Position numbers and translations under genes: made by a program. Below are positions 8,889-17,292 of a DNA stretch of 64,000 bases, piece by piece. The stretch's first letter is position 1; the number at the start of each line of letters is the position of its first letter. This DNA comes from JAMZMI01 sp049115715 (GTDB lineage: Bacteria; Bacteroidota; Bacteroidia; Cytophagales; Cyclobacteriaceae), in assembly GCA_049115715.1 (NCBI GenBank), contig JAGDZQ010000034.1:1-64000 (forward strand), in the 5' to 3' direction. Under the pieces are notes generated by a model. The model ran no database searches. It was not told the origin of the DNA and was given only the letters and a program-made list of their open reading frames with translations.

Positions 8889-9779
8889 TTAATATAATTC
8901 GTCTAATGATAATTTTAAGTATTTCCTAATAGCCCTAAAAGCACTCAGGTATGCAACTATAATTCCCAATACTGTCAATGAGCCAAAAAGGATCAAGAGG
9001 CTTTGGACGTCTTGCAGCTGGGTAAGCTCTTCCACTACCGAATTGGCATATTGCAAAAGGGCGTATAAAATTAGTGATGCTATTGCTCCTGAGATTAACC
9101 CATAAAAAGCAGACCTATATAGAAATGGCAATCTAATGAAGCGCCCCGTGGCTCCTACCAGCTGCATGCTCCTTATAAGAAAGCGTTGACTAAACAACGC
9201 TAGTTTGATTGTATTGTTTATAAGAATCACAATCACAAGAATAAGGATTGAAGAAAAACCTGCTAGTATAATCCCAATCTTCTTGAGATTACTATTAATG
9301 CTTTCAACCAAAGATTCTACGTATGAGACTTCATAAACTCCACTTATTGCCTCTATTTCAGATTTAATCCAAAGAAGAGAATCTGCCGCTTGATAGTCAG
9401 GGTTAATGTTTACGACAAGATGATCTCTAAGAGGATTGTCTCCCAAAAACTCCTTAAAGTCTTCGCCTGTATCCTGAACAAATTGCTTAGCTGCATCTTC
9501 TTTTGAAATCAAACGAATTCCTGTGTCATTTTCCTTTTTCAGGACATATGATTTAGAGTCTAATGATCTTGAGATTTTACTTATTTCGGTATCAGAAATG
9601 GTTTTGTTTAAGAAGACCTGAACTTCTATGTTTTCCTGAATTATTCTGGTCAATTTTTTTGCATGCAGAACCAGCATACCGAACATACCGATCACAAGCA
9701 GAGCGAGTGTAATGCTAAATATCACGCTCATAAAGGGGTAGTTACCCAGTTTACGTTTTTTTCGAGTCTTCTGATCCAT
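8889..9779 (-). CDS. ftsX: Cell division protein FtsX
   Basis: This is the permease-like subunit of the FtsEX complex, which couples division to peptidoglycan hydrolase activation. The N-terminal helix (FMSVIFSITLALLVIGMFGML) is followed by a periplasmic domain with FLNKTISD and the conserved ALWIKSEI-like block. Three C-terminal helices form the FtsX core, with the SMQLVGAT motif before the second. The length of 296 is normal. ftsE is not beside it, as is usual in this phylum. Confidence 0.9.
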   Translation of the reverse strand: MDQKTRKKRKLGNYPFMSVIFSITLALLVIGMFGMLVLHAKKLTRIIQENIEVQVFLNKTISDTEISKISRSLDSKSYVLKKENDTGIRLISKEDAAKQFVQDTGEDFKEFLGDNPLRDHLVVNINPDYQAADSLLWIKSEIEAISGVYEVSYVESLVESINSNLKKIGIILAGFSSILILVIVILINNTIKLALFSQRFLIRSMQLVGATGRFIRLPFLYRSAFYGLISGAIASLILYALLQYANSVVEELTQLQDVQSLLILFGSLTVLGIIVAYLSAFRAIRKYLKLSLDELY

Positions 9780-9821
9780 CAGAACTCAAAACTAACTAAA
9801 TATGGACTGATATTGAGGAGA

Positions 9822-10778
9822 TCAGTTAAGCTTATTGTCTCTGATTATTTTTAACTCTCCTATGAGTTTTGAGTCTGAGATTGCATTTAGCTGCTTTATC
9901 TCATCGCTTACTTCCACTTGATAGTATTTTTCTGAGTAGTATAAATATATCAGTCTAGACGATCTTGAATTGATTTCTAGAATTTCGTATGGTTCTTTCT
10001 TAAAATCTCCATAAAGAAATAGTTTACCATTGAAGTATTTGTACCGAATCTCTTCCGACTTGCGATTATAGGTTTTGACATCAATTGGTTTTTTATCCTC
10101 AGAGTCCACAATGTCATTTCCTGAAACTTCAGGAATACTCACTTCTTGTGAGATGAATTCTTTCTCGTTTGAAACATCACTCAAAGAAGGGACTTTAACT
10201 TCTGGTATAAATTCGGATTTGAGAGAACTCGAAGTGGGTTCGAAAATCGTTTCACCTCTCACATCGGGAACTTGCGTGTATTCCTCTTTAGTAACATTCT
10301 CATCTAATCCTGCGTCAACAGCTGATTGCTCCTCTCTTTCATGAGACACCACAGGTTCTTCAAGGTCTAGTGGAATAGGTATCGCCAGGATTTCCTTTTC
10401 CTCGAACAAATCTTGACTGTCTGAAGCTGAAATTTCTAATTGATTTAACGATTCTTCGTCATTGTTTGACCAGATAGTGTAAACACTAAGTCCTATGATA
10501 GAAGCTACTAAAGCAGTTCCTGCTATTTTCAATGCACCTCCTGCCAGCATTCCATTACCTACAGAACCAGCTCCTACTTCTATTGCATCCAATCTGGCTT
10601 TGAGTTGAATTCTACGGTAATCTGCAATGCCATCTACAAGCTGTTTTTGAAACTGCACGTGTTGATTAACCGCAGCATCACTGGCAATGGATGCCTCAAA
10701 TGCCTGTAGGTCTGCACCTGAAAGCTCTCCTCTCAAATACTGATCTGTAAGTTGTTCTATATGCTGATCCACTTTCAT
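9822..10778 (-). CDS. Probable membrane-anchored anti-sigma factor
   Basis: This single-pass protein has 318 residues. The first ~75 residues are helical and acidic (DQYLRGELSGADLQAFEAS), resembling the cytoplasmic head of Bacteroidota anti-sigma proteins. A transmembrane helix lies at ~80-102, followed by a low-complexity acidic linker and a small C-terminal periplasmic domain (YFNGKLFLYGDFKKEPYEIL). There is no zinc-binding HxxxCxxC motif. It starts directly after the stop of a sigma factor gene, the usual anti-sigma position. Function is inferred from order and architecture only. Confidence 0.6.
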   Translation of the reverse strand: MKVDQHIEQLTDQYLRGELSGADLQAFEASIASDAAVNQHVQFQKQLVDGIADYRRIQLKARLDAIEVGAGSVGNGMLAGGALKIAGTALVASIIGLSVYTIWSNNDEESLNQLEISASDSQDLFEEKEILAIPIPLDLEEPVVSHEREEQSAVDAGLDENVTKEEYTQVPDVRGETIFEPTSSSLKSEFIPEVKVPSLSDVSNEKEFISQEVSIPEVSGNDIVDSEDKKPIDVKTYNRKSEEIRYKYFNGKLFLYGDFKKEPYEILEINSRSSRLIYLYYSEKYYQVEVSDEIKQLNAISDSKLIGELKIIRDNKLN

Positions 10779-11318
10779 TTAATCAAAAAAATCTGACTTG
10801 GTATATCGCTCTTGTACCAAAGCATCTAATTTCTTTTTGCACTTATACTTTTTGGTCTTAGCTGTATCCGTGTTTGCAAAATTTAGTCTTTTCGCAATCT
10901 CAGTCATATTAAGACCGTCAAAGTAATAGTATGTTAATATCTTCCTGCAAGTCTCACCAAGGTCTTCAATGCATTGGTTAATGATCTTTGCGTTTTCTTT
11001 TTTTTCTAAATCCTGATATTGCTCTCCATCAACTTCTTCGTTGGAAAGTTTACTTTTTCTATCTAACTCCTTCCTCCACTGGTTCAAACAAATACTATAC
11101 AAGTAGGTGCTTATTTTAGAAGTCAAAACAAGCTTTCCCTGCGAAGCTTTTTGCCAAAAAACCATCAAAGCCTCTTGATAGACATCTTTCGCCTCTTCCT
11201 CTGTACCACTATTTTTCAGAACAATGTTGGACATCATCCTGAAGTGTTTTTTGTACAAATAGTCAAGGGCTCCCTCGTCTCCTTTACTGATCCTATCAAG
11301 AATCTCACTATCCTTCAT
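10779..11318 (-). CDS. RNA polymerase ECF sigma factor
   Basis: This is a 179-residue sigma-70 family protein of the ECF type. Region 2 is seen at ~10-80 (DYLYKKHFRMM, EEAKDVYQEALMVFW), and region 4 at ~115-165 ends in the helix-turn-helix LNMTEIAKRLNFANTDTAKT. It heads a minus-strand run with an anti-sigma-like gene after it. Target promoters cannot be told from the sequence. Confidence 0.88.
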   Translation of the reverse strand: MKDSEILDRISKGDEGALDYLYKKHFRMMSNIVLKNSGTEEEAKDVYQEALMVFWQKASQGKLVLTSKISTYLYSICLNQWRKELDRKSKLSNEEVDGEQYQDLEKKENAKIINQCIEDLGETCRKILTYYYFDGLNMTEIAKRLNFANTDTAKTKKYKCKKKLDALVQERYTKSDFFD

Positions 11319-11432
11319 ACACCGCGTATAGACACACCCGTAGATATGCCTACTGATTTAAATACTAGTTATCCCTTCAAAGTAACCTTGTCGTTCGACG
11401 AACCACACGATTTCCTCTGTAAAATAATGGAT

Positions 11433-12089
11433 TTAGCCTACTAAGGCAATTATGTTATCCTCCGCAACTGCAAATATACGACTGCTTTTAGCTGGTTTAA
11501 TTTTATATCCTCCTGTAAAATTTCCAAACGAAGGCATCAGGGCAGATCTTTCGTCAAAGTAAAAACATGGAAGCGTAACTCCCTGGCGAGCAGAACCTTG
11601 CAAACGTATAGCTGGATGAACGTGTCCAGATATATTGTATTCATCAGAATCGACAGTTTCATGAGTGAAAAGAAATGGTGACAGGTTCCATGACTCCATT
11701 ACTTCAAAGTTAGGGAGTTGGTACAGACTATCATCGAGTACATCATGATTGCCTCTAACAAGCACTATTCTTACTTTGCCTTGGGTCTCTATCCATTGAA
11801 TAAAATCCGTCCACTCCTCGTTGTAATCGCTATGAAATAGATCCCCAAGAAAAATAATTGTTTTAGGAGAATATTTTGAGACTAAAACATTCATGTTTCG
11901 GAAATCGTGGTAGTGAATCTCCGCTGGAATTGGGATTCCTGATTTACGAAAGTGTGCTGCCTTACCAAGATGGAGATCAGATATAATTAATGCTTCCTGC
12001 TCTTTCCAATAAATCGACTTTAATGGATGAAGAATGAGGGTCTGACCGAGTAAATTAAAAAGAACCTCTTTACTAACTTCATTCATCAA
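11433..12089 (-). CDS. pdeM: Ligase-associated DNA damage response endonuclease PdeM
   Basis: This calcineurin-like metallophosphoesterase has 218 residues and all core motifs: SDLHLGK, LGDLFHS, VRGNHD and SGHVHP. This form belongs to a DNA repair set usually encoded with an ATP-dependent ligase, an exonuclease and an Lhr-like helicase. Here only the helicase is nearby, with two DUF2147 genes in between. The start overlaps the upstream gene by 11 bp; an in-frame ATG one codon later is equally possible. Confidence 0.85.
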   Translation of the reverse strand: MMNEVSKEVLFNLLGQTLILHPLKSIYWKEQEALIISDLHLGKAAHFRKSGIPIPAEIHYHDFRNMNVLVSKYSPKTIIFLGDLFHSDYNEEWTDFIQWIETQGKVRIVLVRGNHDVLDDSLYQLPNFEVMESWNLSPFLFTHETVDSDEYNISGHVHPAIRLQGSARQGVTLPCFYFDERSALMPSFGNFTGGYKIKPAKSSRIFAVAEDNIIALVG

Positions 12090-12513
12090 ATTTGAGCCAT
12101 GTCTGGGTTCTGAAGAAAAAGTACAAATATCCTCTCACATTCAGGCTCCCATCTTCATCAGTCCATATTTTACAATCGTATAGTTTCCCTTCTTCTGGAT
12201 CGAGGATTTCGCCCCCGCTTAACTCATTTGTTTTGGCATTGAATTTCATGTCTCTGATGATTTCCATACCTATAATTTTTTGATCCTTGCGATCATCCGA
12301 ACATAGATCGCATATTGGATCTGTATCATCTCCCGGCTCAAAGTAGATTTTGACAATTTTACCGAAATATCGAGCGTCCTTTTCGTAAATCTCAACAATT
12401 GATCGAGCCTTACCAGTATTATCATCAATAGTCTTCCATTTTCCAACTACACTTTGTGCGAATGTCTCAATGGTAATTAGACTTAGTGCAAGTATTAATA
12501 TTCTATGATTCAT
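12079..12513 (-). CDS. DUF2147 secreted protein, copy 2
   Basis: A signal peptide (LILALSLITIETFAQ) precedes a lipocalin-like DUF2147 domain with the typical SVVGKWKTIDD opening, EIYEKDARYFGKIV, a PICDLC di-cysteine and the GGEILDPEEGKLYDCK block. It is a tandem paralogue of the gene upstream, which it overlaps by 11 bp. The family has no firmly known function; the fold suggests small ligand binding in the periplasm. Confidence 0.85.
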   Translation of the reverse strand: MNHRILILALSLITIETFAQSVVGKWKTIDDNTGKARSIVEIYEKDARYFGKIVKIYFEPGDDTDPICDLCSDDRKDQKIIGMEIIRDMKFNAKTNELSGGEILDPEEGKLYDCKIWTDEDGSLNVRGYLYFFFRTQTWLKFDE

Positions 12514-12952
12514 CTTCTTCTACTTCTACATATTTGGGTAAAACATACGTCTTGCCAAGGAAAAACAAATACCCTCTTATTCGAAGGTAACCGTCTTTGC
12601 CCAGCCAGGCCTTACAATCATAGACATCTCCGCTTCCCGGGTCTAGTATTTCTCCCCCTCGATATTCGCCTGAGCGTCCATTGTATTCAAGTCCGGTTAT
12701 GATGTCCATCCCAACAACGGGTTGGTCTTTGCGATAATCATCACATTTATCACATATAGGATCCTTAGTAGCTCCAGGCTTAGGATATACTTCCAAAACT
12801 TTACCGAAGTACTCTCCATCTTTCTCGTAAATCTGAATTAGAGAGCGTTCTTTTCCTGATTTCATCCCAACCATCTTCCATTTCCCGACTATAGTCTGAG
12901 CCTGAAGTGTGAGAGATATGCAAATCAATATGATTGTGTAAGTGACTTTCAT
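12503..12952 (-). CDS. DUF2147 secreted protein, copy 1
   Basis: This protein has 149 residues with a signal peptide ending at LQAQ and a DUF2147 domain (TIVGKWKMVG, QIYEKDGEYFGKVLEV, PICDKC, GGEILDPGSGDVYDCK, RGYLFFLGKT). It follows the helicase gene by 13 bp and overlaps its own paralogue. The pair is therefore probably co-transcribed with the helicase and pdeM, although a repair role is not implied by its fold. Confidence 0.85.
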   Translation of the reverse strand: MKVTYTIILICISLTLQAQTIVGKWKMVGMKSGKERSLIQIYEKDGEYFGKVLEVYPKPGATKDPICDKCDDYRKDQPVVGMDIITGLEYNGRSGEYRGGEILDPGSGDVYDCKAWLGKDGYLRIRGYLFFLGKTYVLPKYVEVEEDES

Positions 12953-12965
12953 AATACAATTATTA

Positions 12966-15434
12966 TCAATTTTCTGCTAGTTTTTCAAGTTGCAACTGCA
13001 TTTTACTTATTCGATCCGAGAGTTGCTCGGAAGAGAGGTTTTGTCGCCTAAGTAAATCAACTACAATTGGAAAAGCAAAGGGCGTGGGTCTCACTGTGTC
13101 TCTCAATATGATCTTCTGATCATTGATCCTTCTTATTGCTTCAAATAGTCTTGAATGCTCCAGTTGCAACGTCATCACTTCATCCATGGCTTGTTTGATC
13201 AATAAGTTCTCCTCATCATACGTTTCAAATACCTTGAATAGAATTCCAGTAGAGGCTTGTAAATGTTTTGCACGAATATTTTTGCCCGGATATCCTTGAA
13301 AAATCAGTCCTGCAATGGTTGCCACGTCTCTAAATTTTCGCTGAGCCATTTCCGTTTGATTGATTGACATGCGAATGTCTTCCATCATCTTTTCTTCTGA
13401 GAAGAGATCTGCTTCCAAAGCTTCTTCTATTGGGATTTCCTGATCGGAAAGTAACTCAAACCCATAGTCGTTCATGGAAAGTGAAAATGAGATAGGCTGT
13501 ATCCGACTAACTCGTAAAGCCACTACTCCAGCTAATACTTCATGAACATAAAGGCCTTCAAATGGGTAGAAAAAAACATGATTCCCGAATTTGGATTTTG
13601 CTTTTTCAATAAGCAATGTATTCTTGTCAGGCACAATTGACCATTTGGCTTGTAAATCCAGAATGGGCTTAATCTTTTTCATTTCAACGCTTTCGTAAAT
13701 TCCATGAGATGCGTCTTCAAGTTTTTCTCGGATCACATCCGCCAGCATCGATGACAATGGGAGTCTACCGCCTCCCCACTGAGGAGTCAGCCCACTTTTT
13801 CTTTTCGATTTTCTAACCAGTACTGTCATGTCTTTGATCATTACGAATTCAAGATTTTTGCCAGCGAACCAAAACCTATCTCCCGGATTCAGTCGAGAGA
13901 TGAAAGATTCCTCAATGGTACCAATATGACCTCCGGTGAGGAACTTCACACTCAAGGATGGATCGCCAACTATTGTGCCAATCGACAGTTTATGCCTCAT
14001 GGCCGCTTTTTTGTTTATGATCTTGAATATGCCTTCATCGTTGTAAACTCGAGCGAATTCATCATACTGTCCGAGGGTTTTGCCTCCCGTTGTGATAAAA
14101 TCCATCGCCCAATGCCACTCTTCGGAATTGATCAGTCGGTAACAAAAGGTATTTCTAATTTCTTCTAGAATCTGTAGCGGTTTGAAACCTCCACTCACCG
14201 ATAATGTTACCATATATTGAACCAACACATCCATGCATTTTTCCAACGGCTTGCGGCTTTCAAACTGCTTTTCTTCTATTGCTTGGCGCAATGCTGCTCC
14301 TTCTACCAATTCAAGTGAGTGTGTGGGAACGAAATATATTTTGCTTACCTCGCCAGGTCTGTGACCGCTCCTCCCCGCTCTCTGAAAAAATCGACTTACT
14401 CCTTTGGGTCCTCCCACTTGAATAACAGTATCCACGGGTCTAAAATCAACTCCTAAATCAAGGCTTGAGGTACAAACAACACATTTTAGTTTCCCTTCAT
14501 GCAAGGCATCTTCCACCCATCCTCTTATGTCATGATTGATTGAACCATGATGCATAGCAATGAGGCCTGCCAGCTCAGGTGCAAAGTTCACGATCTTCTG
14601 ATACCATAGTTCCGTTTGCGAGCGGGTATTGGTAAATAGAAGTGTGGTCTCACTTTTTTTAATAATTGGAATAATTTTCGGGAGTAAGGTTGTTCCCAAA
14701 TGACCGCTCCAGGGAAATTTCTCAACTTCGTCTGGCAAAACAGATTCAACTTCTATTTTCTTCTCAATTTCTGCTTTGACCACAACTCCTTTTGAATAAA
14801 AATCTTCGCCCAACAAGACTCGTTTTGCCTGAGTAAGATTCCCAATGGTCGCTGAAATGCCCCAAATTTTGATCTTATATTCTGTCAAATACTTTAGACG
14901 GCTAATGGCTAATTCCAAGGCTACTCCTCTCTTCGTTCCAAGTATCTCATGCCATTCGTCCGCAATCAGTGTTTTTACTGTTTTAAGATAATTTGGATAA
15001 TCGCTCTGGCTTAGTAAAATATGTAAACTCTCTGGTGTGATGACTAAAACCTGAGGTGCCTTTTTCTTTTGAGCCTGACGCTCACTTGTGGTGGTATCGC
15101 CTGTCCTAAGAGCTACGGTCCACCTGAGATCCATATCGTGACAGACCTGTTGCATGGCTCTTTGTATATCCTTCGCCAAGGCGCGAAGCGGTGTTACCCA
15201 CAATACTTTTACACCCGGAGTAACATCTTCTTTTTTTGATTCTTTTAAGAATTCGAGAATGCATGGAATCCATAATGCATATGTTTTCCCACTACCAGTA
15301 GGAGCGTTGAGCAATCCGCTTTTTCCTTCTAGATATGACTTCCAACATTCTTCTTGAAAGGGGAATGGTTTCCACTTCTTGGATTTAAACCATGAATGAG
15401 CAATTGTGAAGAGTTCTTTTTCGCTTAGGGGCAA
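12966..15434 (-). CDS. Ligase-associated DNA damage response DEXH box helicase (Lhr family)
   Basis: This superfamily 2 helicase has 822 residues. The motifs are APTGSGKT (44-51), a DEWH box in place of DEAD/DEAH, SATIGN, TSSLDLGVDF and QRAGRSGHRPG. The C-terminal half carries the Lhr-type winged-helix and core region. Family members act with the ligase-associated exonuclease, ATP-dependent ligase and PdeM in double-strand break or damage repair. The ligase and exonuclease usually found upstream are replaced here by a DoxX gene. Confidence 0.9.
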   Translation of the reverse strand: MPLSEKELFTIAHSWFKSKKWKPFPFQEECWKSYLEGKSGLLNAPTGSGKTYALWIPCILEFLKESKKEDVTPGVKVLWVTPLRALAKDIQRAMQQVCHDMDLRWTVALRTGDTTTSERQAQKKKAPQVLVITPESLHILLSQSDYPNYLKTVKTLIADEWHEILGTKRGVALELAISRLKYLTEYKIKIWGISATIGNLTQAKRVLLGEDFYSKGVVVKAEIEKKIEVESVLPDEVEKFPWSGHLGTTLLPKIIPIIKKSETTLLFTNTRSQTELWYQKIVNFAPELAGLIAMHHGSINHDIRGWVEDALHEGKLKCVVCTSSLDLGVDFRPVDTVIQVGGPKGVSRFFQRAGRSGHRPGEVSKIYFVPTHSLELVEGAALRQAIEEKQFESRKPLEKCMDVLVQYMVTLSVSGGFKPLQILEEIRNTFCYRLINSEEWHWAMDFITTGGKTLGQYDEFARVYNDEGIFKIINKKAAMRHKLSIGTIVGDPSLSVKFLTGGHIGTIEESFISRLNPGDRFWFAGKNLEFVMIKDMTVLVRKSKRKSGLTPQWGGGRLPLSSMLADVIREKLEDASHGIYESVEMKKIKPILDLQAKWSIVPDKNTLLIEKAKSKFGNHVFFYPFEGLYVHEVLAGVVALRVSRIQPISFSLSMNDYGFELLSDQEIPIEEALEADLFSEEKMMEDIRMSINQTEMAQRKFRDVATIAGLIFQGYPGKNIRAKHLQASTGILFKVFETYDEENLLIKQAMDEVMTLQLEHSRLFEAIRRINDQKIILRDTVRPTPFAFPIVVDLLRRQNLSSEQLSDRISKMQLQLEKLAEN

Positions 15435-15449
15435 GGTTTCAGAAGAACT

Positions 15450-15830
15450 TTAAAGTTTAGAACCTATGATCGGTATTTCTTTTCTTCTAAAAAAAGCGAT
15501 GATCAAACAAGAAACGAAAACTGCTACAGCGTAATAAAACAATAGTCCACCATCTCCTTTCACTTCTATACCCAACTTGGTCAAATGGAAGAAAATCGCT
15601 CCGCTTATTACTCCTAAACCAATCAATGCACCATAAACTCTATACGTTGGAATTAATAACAAAACTCCAGCAATGAGCTCAGCAACTCCAGAGCCTATTC
15701 TACCATATGGTTCCATTCCGACAGTTTCAAATATGTAAATACTCTCAGGCGCACCTGTAAACTTGAAATATAAGGTTTGAAGTAGTAATAATGCTGCTAC
15801 GGCACTCAGAATCCATTCAAATATCTTCAT
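15450..15830 (-). CDS. DoxX-like membrane protein
   Basis: This 126-residue protein has four transmembrane helices with DoxX features: LQTLYFKFTGAPES, a GSGVAELIAGVLLLIP helix pair and a third helix with GAIFFHL. It lies 15 bp before the helicase gene and may share its transcript. Family members are loosely tied to redox or respiratory functions; nothing specific can be said here. Confidence 0.8.
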   Translation of the reverse strand: MKIFEWILSAVAALLLLQTLYFKFTGAPESIYIFETVGMEPYGRIGSGVAELIAGVLLLIPTYRVYGALIGLGVISGAIFFHLTKLGIEVKGDGGLLFYYAVAVFVSCLIIAFFRRKEIPIIGSKL

Positions 15831-16169
15831 CGGTCACAGGTAGGTGATAAAAGATGAAGTTATCAAAAAACATTGAAATCGGTAACTAAACCAGAATCAA
15901 ATAGGCAATCTTGAGTTTAATCTGCGACGTGGCGTTTTCGATTAGTTTTCTCAAAATTCAAGGCTTATTTATTAATCCGATTCAGGAATCATATCTTGAT
16001 CATCTGAATCTAGCAGGATTTTTCACGAGCCATTGTGCATATATAGATTTCATGAACCAGCTTGCATCAGATCATAATCCTTAGAATTGTATCAAAAAGA
16101 GCAAAAAACAATCCATTTGTTCGTTAAATAGAAACATTATAATTTTAGGAATTGTAATTATCTTTTCAA
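15831..16169. other. Non-coding gap before the ilv leader
   Basis: This AT-rich spacer separates the minus-strand DoxX gene from the plus-strand ilv transcript. I see no open frame of note, no repeat and no clear promoter for doxX. Confidence 0.5.
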
Positions 16170-16199
16170 TTGTTAGACTCTAAACAAAGATTTTATTTG
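16170..16199 (+). promoter_or_regulatory. Candidate Bacteroidota-type promoter of the ilv transcript
   Basis: TTG is followed after 19 bp by TTTATTTG, one mismatch from the phylum's -7 consensus TAnnTTTG. Transcription would begin near 16,206, about 40 nt before the leader peptide. Confidence 0.4.
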
Positions 16200-16246
16200 C
16201 CGAATTAACGATGAAAGGAAGGATATGAATTACTTTTGAAGTCAAA

Positions 16247-16333
16247 ATGAAAAGAATCGTTTTAAATATCGTCGTAACACCAATTATTGTTCTGGTCTCT
16301 GTGGTCAGAATCAATGGGAAATGGTGTTCGTGA
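16247..16333 (+). CDS. ilv leader peptide (28 residues, attenuation control)
   Basis: This very short frame encodes a peptide in which 14 of 28 residues are branched-chain amino acids: 5 Ile, 7 Val and 2 Leu. The richest parts are MKRIVLNIVV and PIIVLVSVV. It stops 18 nt before a strong terminator that precedes ilvE. The composition is what a ribosome-stalling leader sensing charged Ile, Val and Leu tRNAs should have. It lies just after a plausible promoter and its last codons overlap the proposed antiterminator arm. It has no hydrolase or transporter features and is not expected to act as a protein. Confidence 0.85.
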   Translation: MKRIVLNIVVTPIIVLVSVVRINGKWCS

Positions 16334-16385
16334 TAAACTCAAAATATATCAAACGCCATTCCTTAAAAGAATGGCGTTTTTTTTT
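16317..16385 (+). promoter_or_regulatory. Transcription attenuator: antiterminator / terminator pair upstream of ilvE
   Basis: The terminator is an 11-bp perfect stem (AAACGCCATTC at 16351-16361 with GAATGGCGTTT at 16369-16379) with a 7-nt loop and a T run to 16385. The same 5' arm can pair instead with AATGGTGTT at 16320-16328, giving 9 bp with one G-U pair, plus GG at 16317-16318 with CC at 16361-16362 after a bulged A. The upstream arm lies inside the last codons of the leader peptide. A ribosome stalled at Ile/Val/Leu codons would leave it free and allow read-through; a ribosome reaching the stop would mask it and allow termination. Confidence 0.85.
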
Positions 16386-16399
16386 ACCCTAAAGTGAAA

Positions 16400-17290
16400 A
16401 TGTATTTCGACGAAAAGACAGAAGTTTTCCTAGATGGAAAGTGGATAAAAGCTAAGGATGCGACAGCAAGCATGTTTAGCCAGACTCTCCATTATGGAAC
16501 GGGTGTTTTTGAAGGCTTACGATCCTACAATAACGGAAACGGATTCAACATTTTTAAGCCCGCAGAACATTTCGAAAGATTGAAAAAATCATCAGAACGT
16601 GTTTTTTTGGAGGTTCCATACAGTGTAGAGGAACTTATAAATACAGCGTATGAGCTTATCGATAGGAACAAACTAACGAATGCTTATATAAGACCTCTGG
16701 TTTTTGCAGGGCCAAACATGATGCTTTCTCCATCACCGGAGGTTCATGTTTTTATGACTGCATGGAAATGGGCCAAGTACCCTGGGTATGAGCCTTTGAA
16801 TACCATGATTTCTTCTTATCTGAAGCCTAGCCCAAAATCCACTCCGATAGAAGCAAAAGTCATTGGAAACTATTCCCAGGCCACATTGGCTTCAGCGGAA
16901 GCTAAGTCTCTTGGGTATGACGAAGCAATCTTGCTTGACATGGCCGGAAATGTAACGGAAGGACCTGGAGCAAATATCTTCTATGAAAAAGATGGAGTCC
17001 TGTTTACTCCGAAATTGGGTAATATTTTCCCTGGAATAACCAGAAAAACCATAATCGAAATCTGCAAAGAACTTAAGGTAGAGGTCGTAGAAAAAGACAT
17101 CAAACCCGAAGAACTTTATAGTGCAGAGACTGCTTTTTTCTGCGGAACTGCTTCGGAAATAACAAGAATAGATTCCATAAACGGAGAACAATACAAAAAA
17201 GACTGGGAAGAATCAACAGGCCACATTTTGCATGTGCTCTATCAGCAAAAAGTGATGTTTGACGAATACCAGGGATTGACCATAGTTTAA
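16400..17290 (+). CDS. ilvE: Branched-chain amino acid aminotransferase
   Basis: This class IV PLP enzyme carries out the last step of Ile, Val and Leu synthesis, transferring the amino group from glutamate. The N-terminal HYGTGVFEGLRSYN block is typical, the PLP lysine is Lys153 in AKVIGNYSQA, and GNVTEGPGANIF and FFCGTASEI complete the active site. I use the ATG (MYFDEKTEVF); a GTG two codons earlier is in frame. It is the first gene of ilvEDBNCA and lies 15 bp after the attenuator T run. Confidence 0.95.
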   Translation: MYFDEKTEVFLDGKWIKAKDATASMFSQTLHYGTGVFEGLRSYNNGNGFNIFKPAEHFERLKKSSERVFLEVPYSVEELINTAYELIDRNKLTNAYIRPLVFAGPNMMLSPSPEVHVFMTAWKWAKYPGYEPLNTMISSYLKPSPKSTPIEAKVIGNYSQATLASAEAKSLGYDEAILLDMAGNVTEGPGANIFYEKDGVLFTPKLGNIFPGITRKTIIEICKELKVEVVEKDIKPEELYSAETAFFCGTASEITRIDSINGEQYKKDWEESTGHILHVLYQQKVMFDEYQGLTIV

Positions 17291-17292
17291 TA

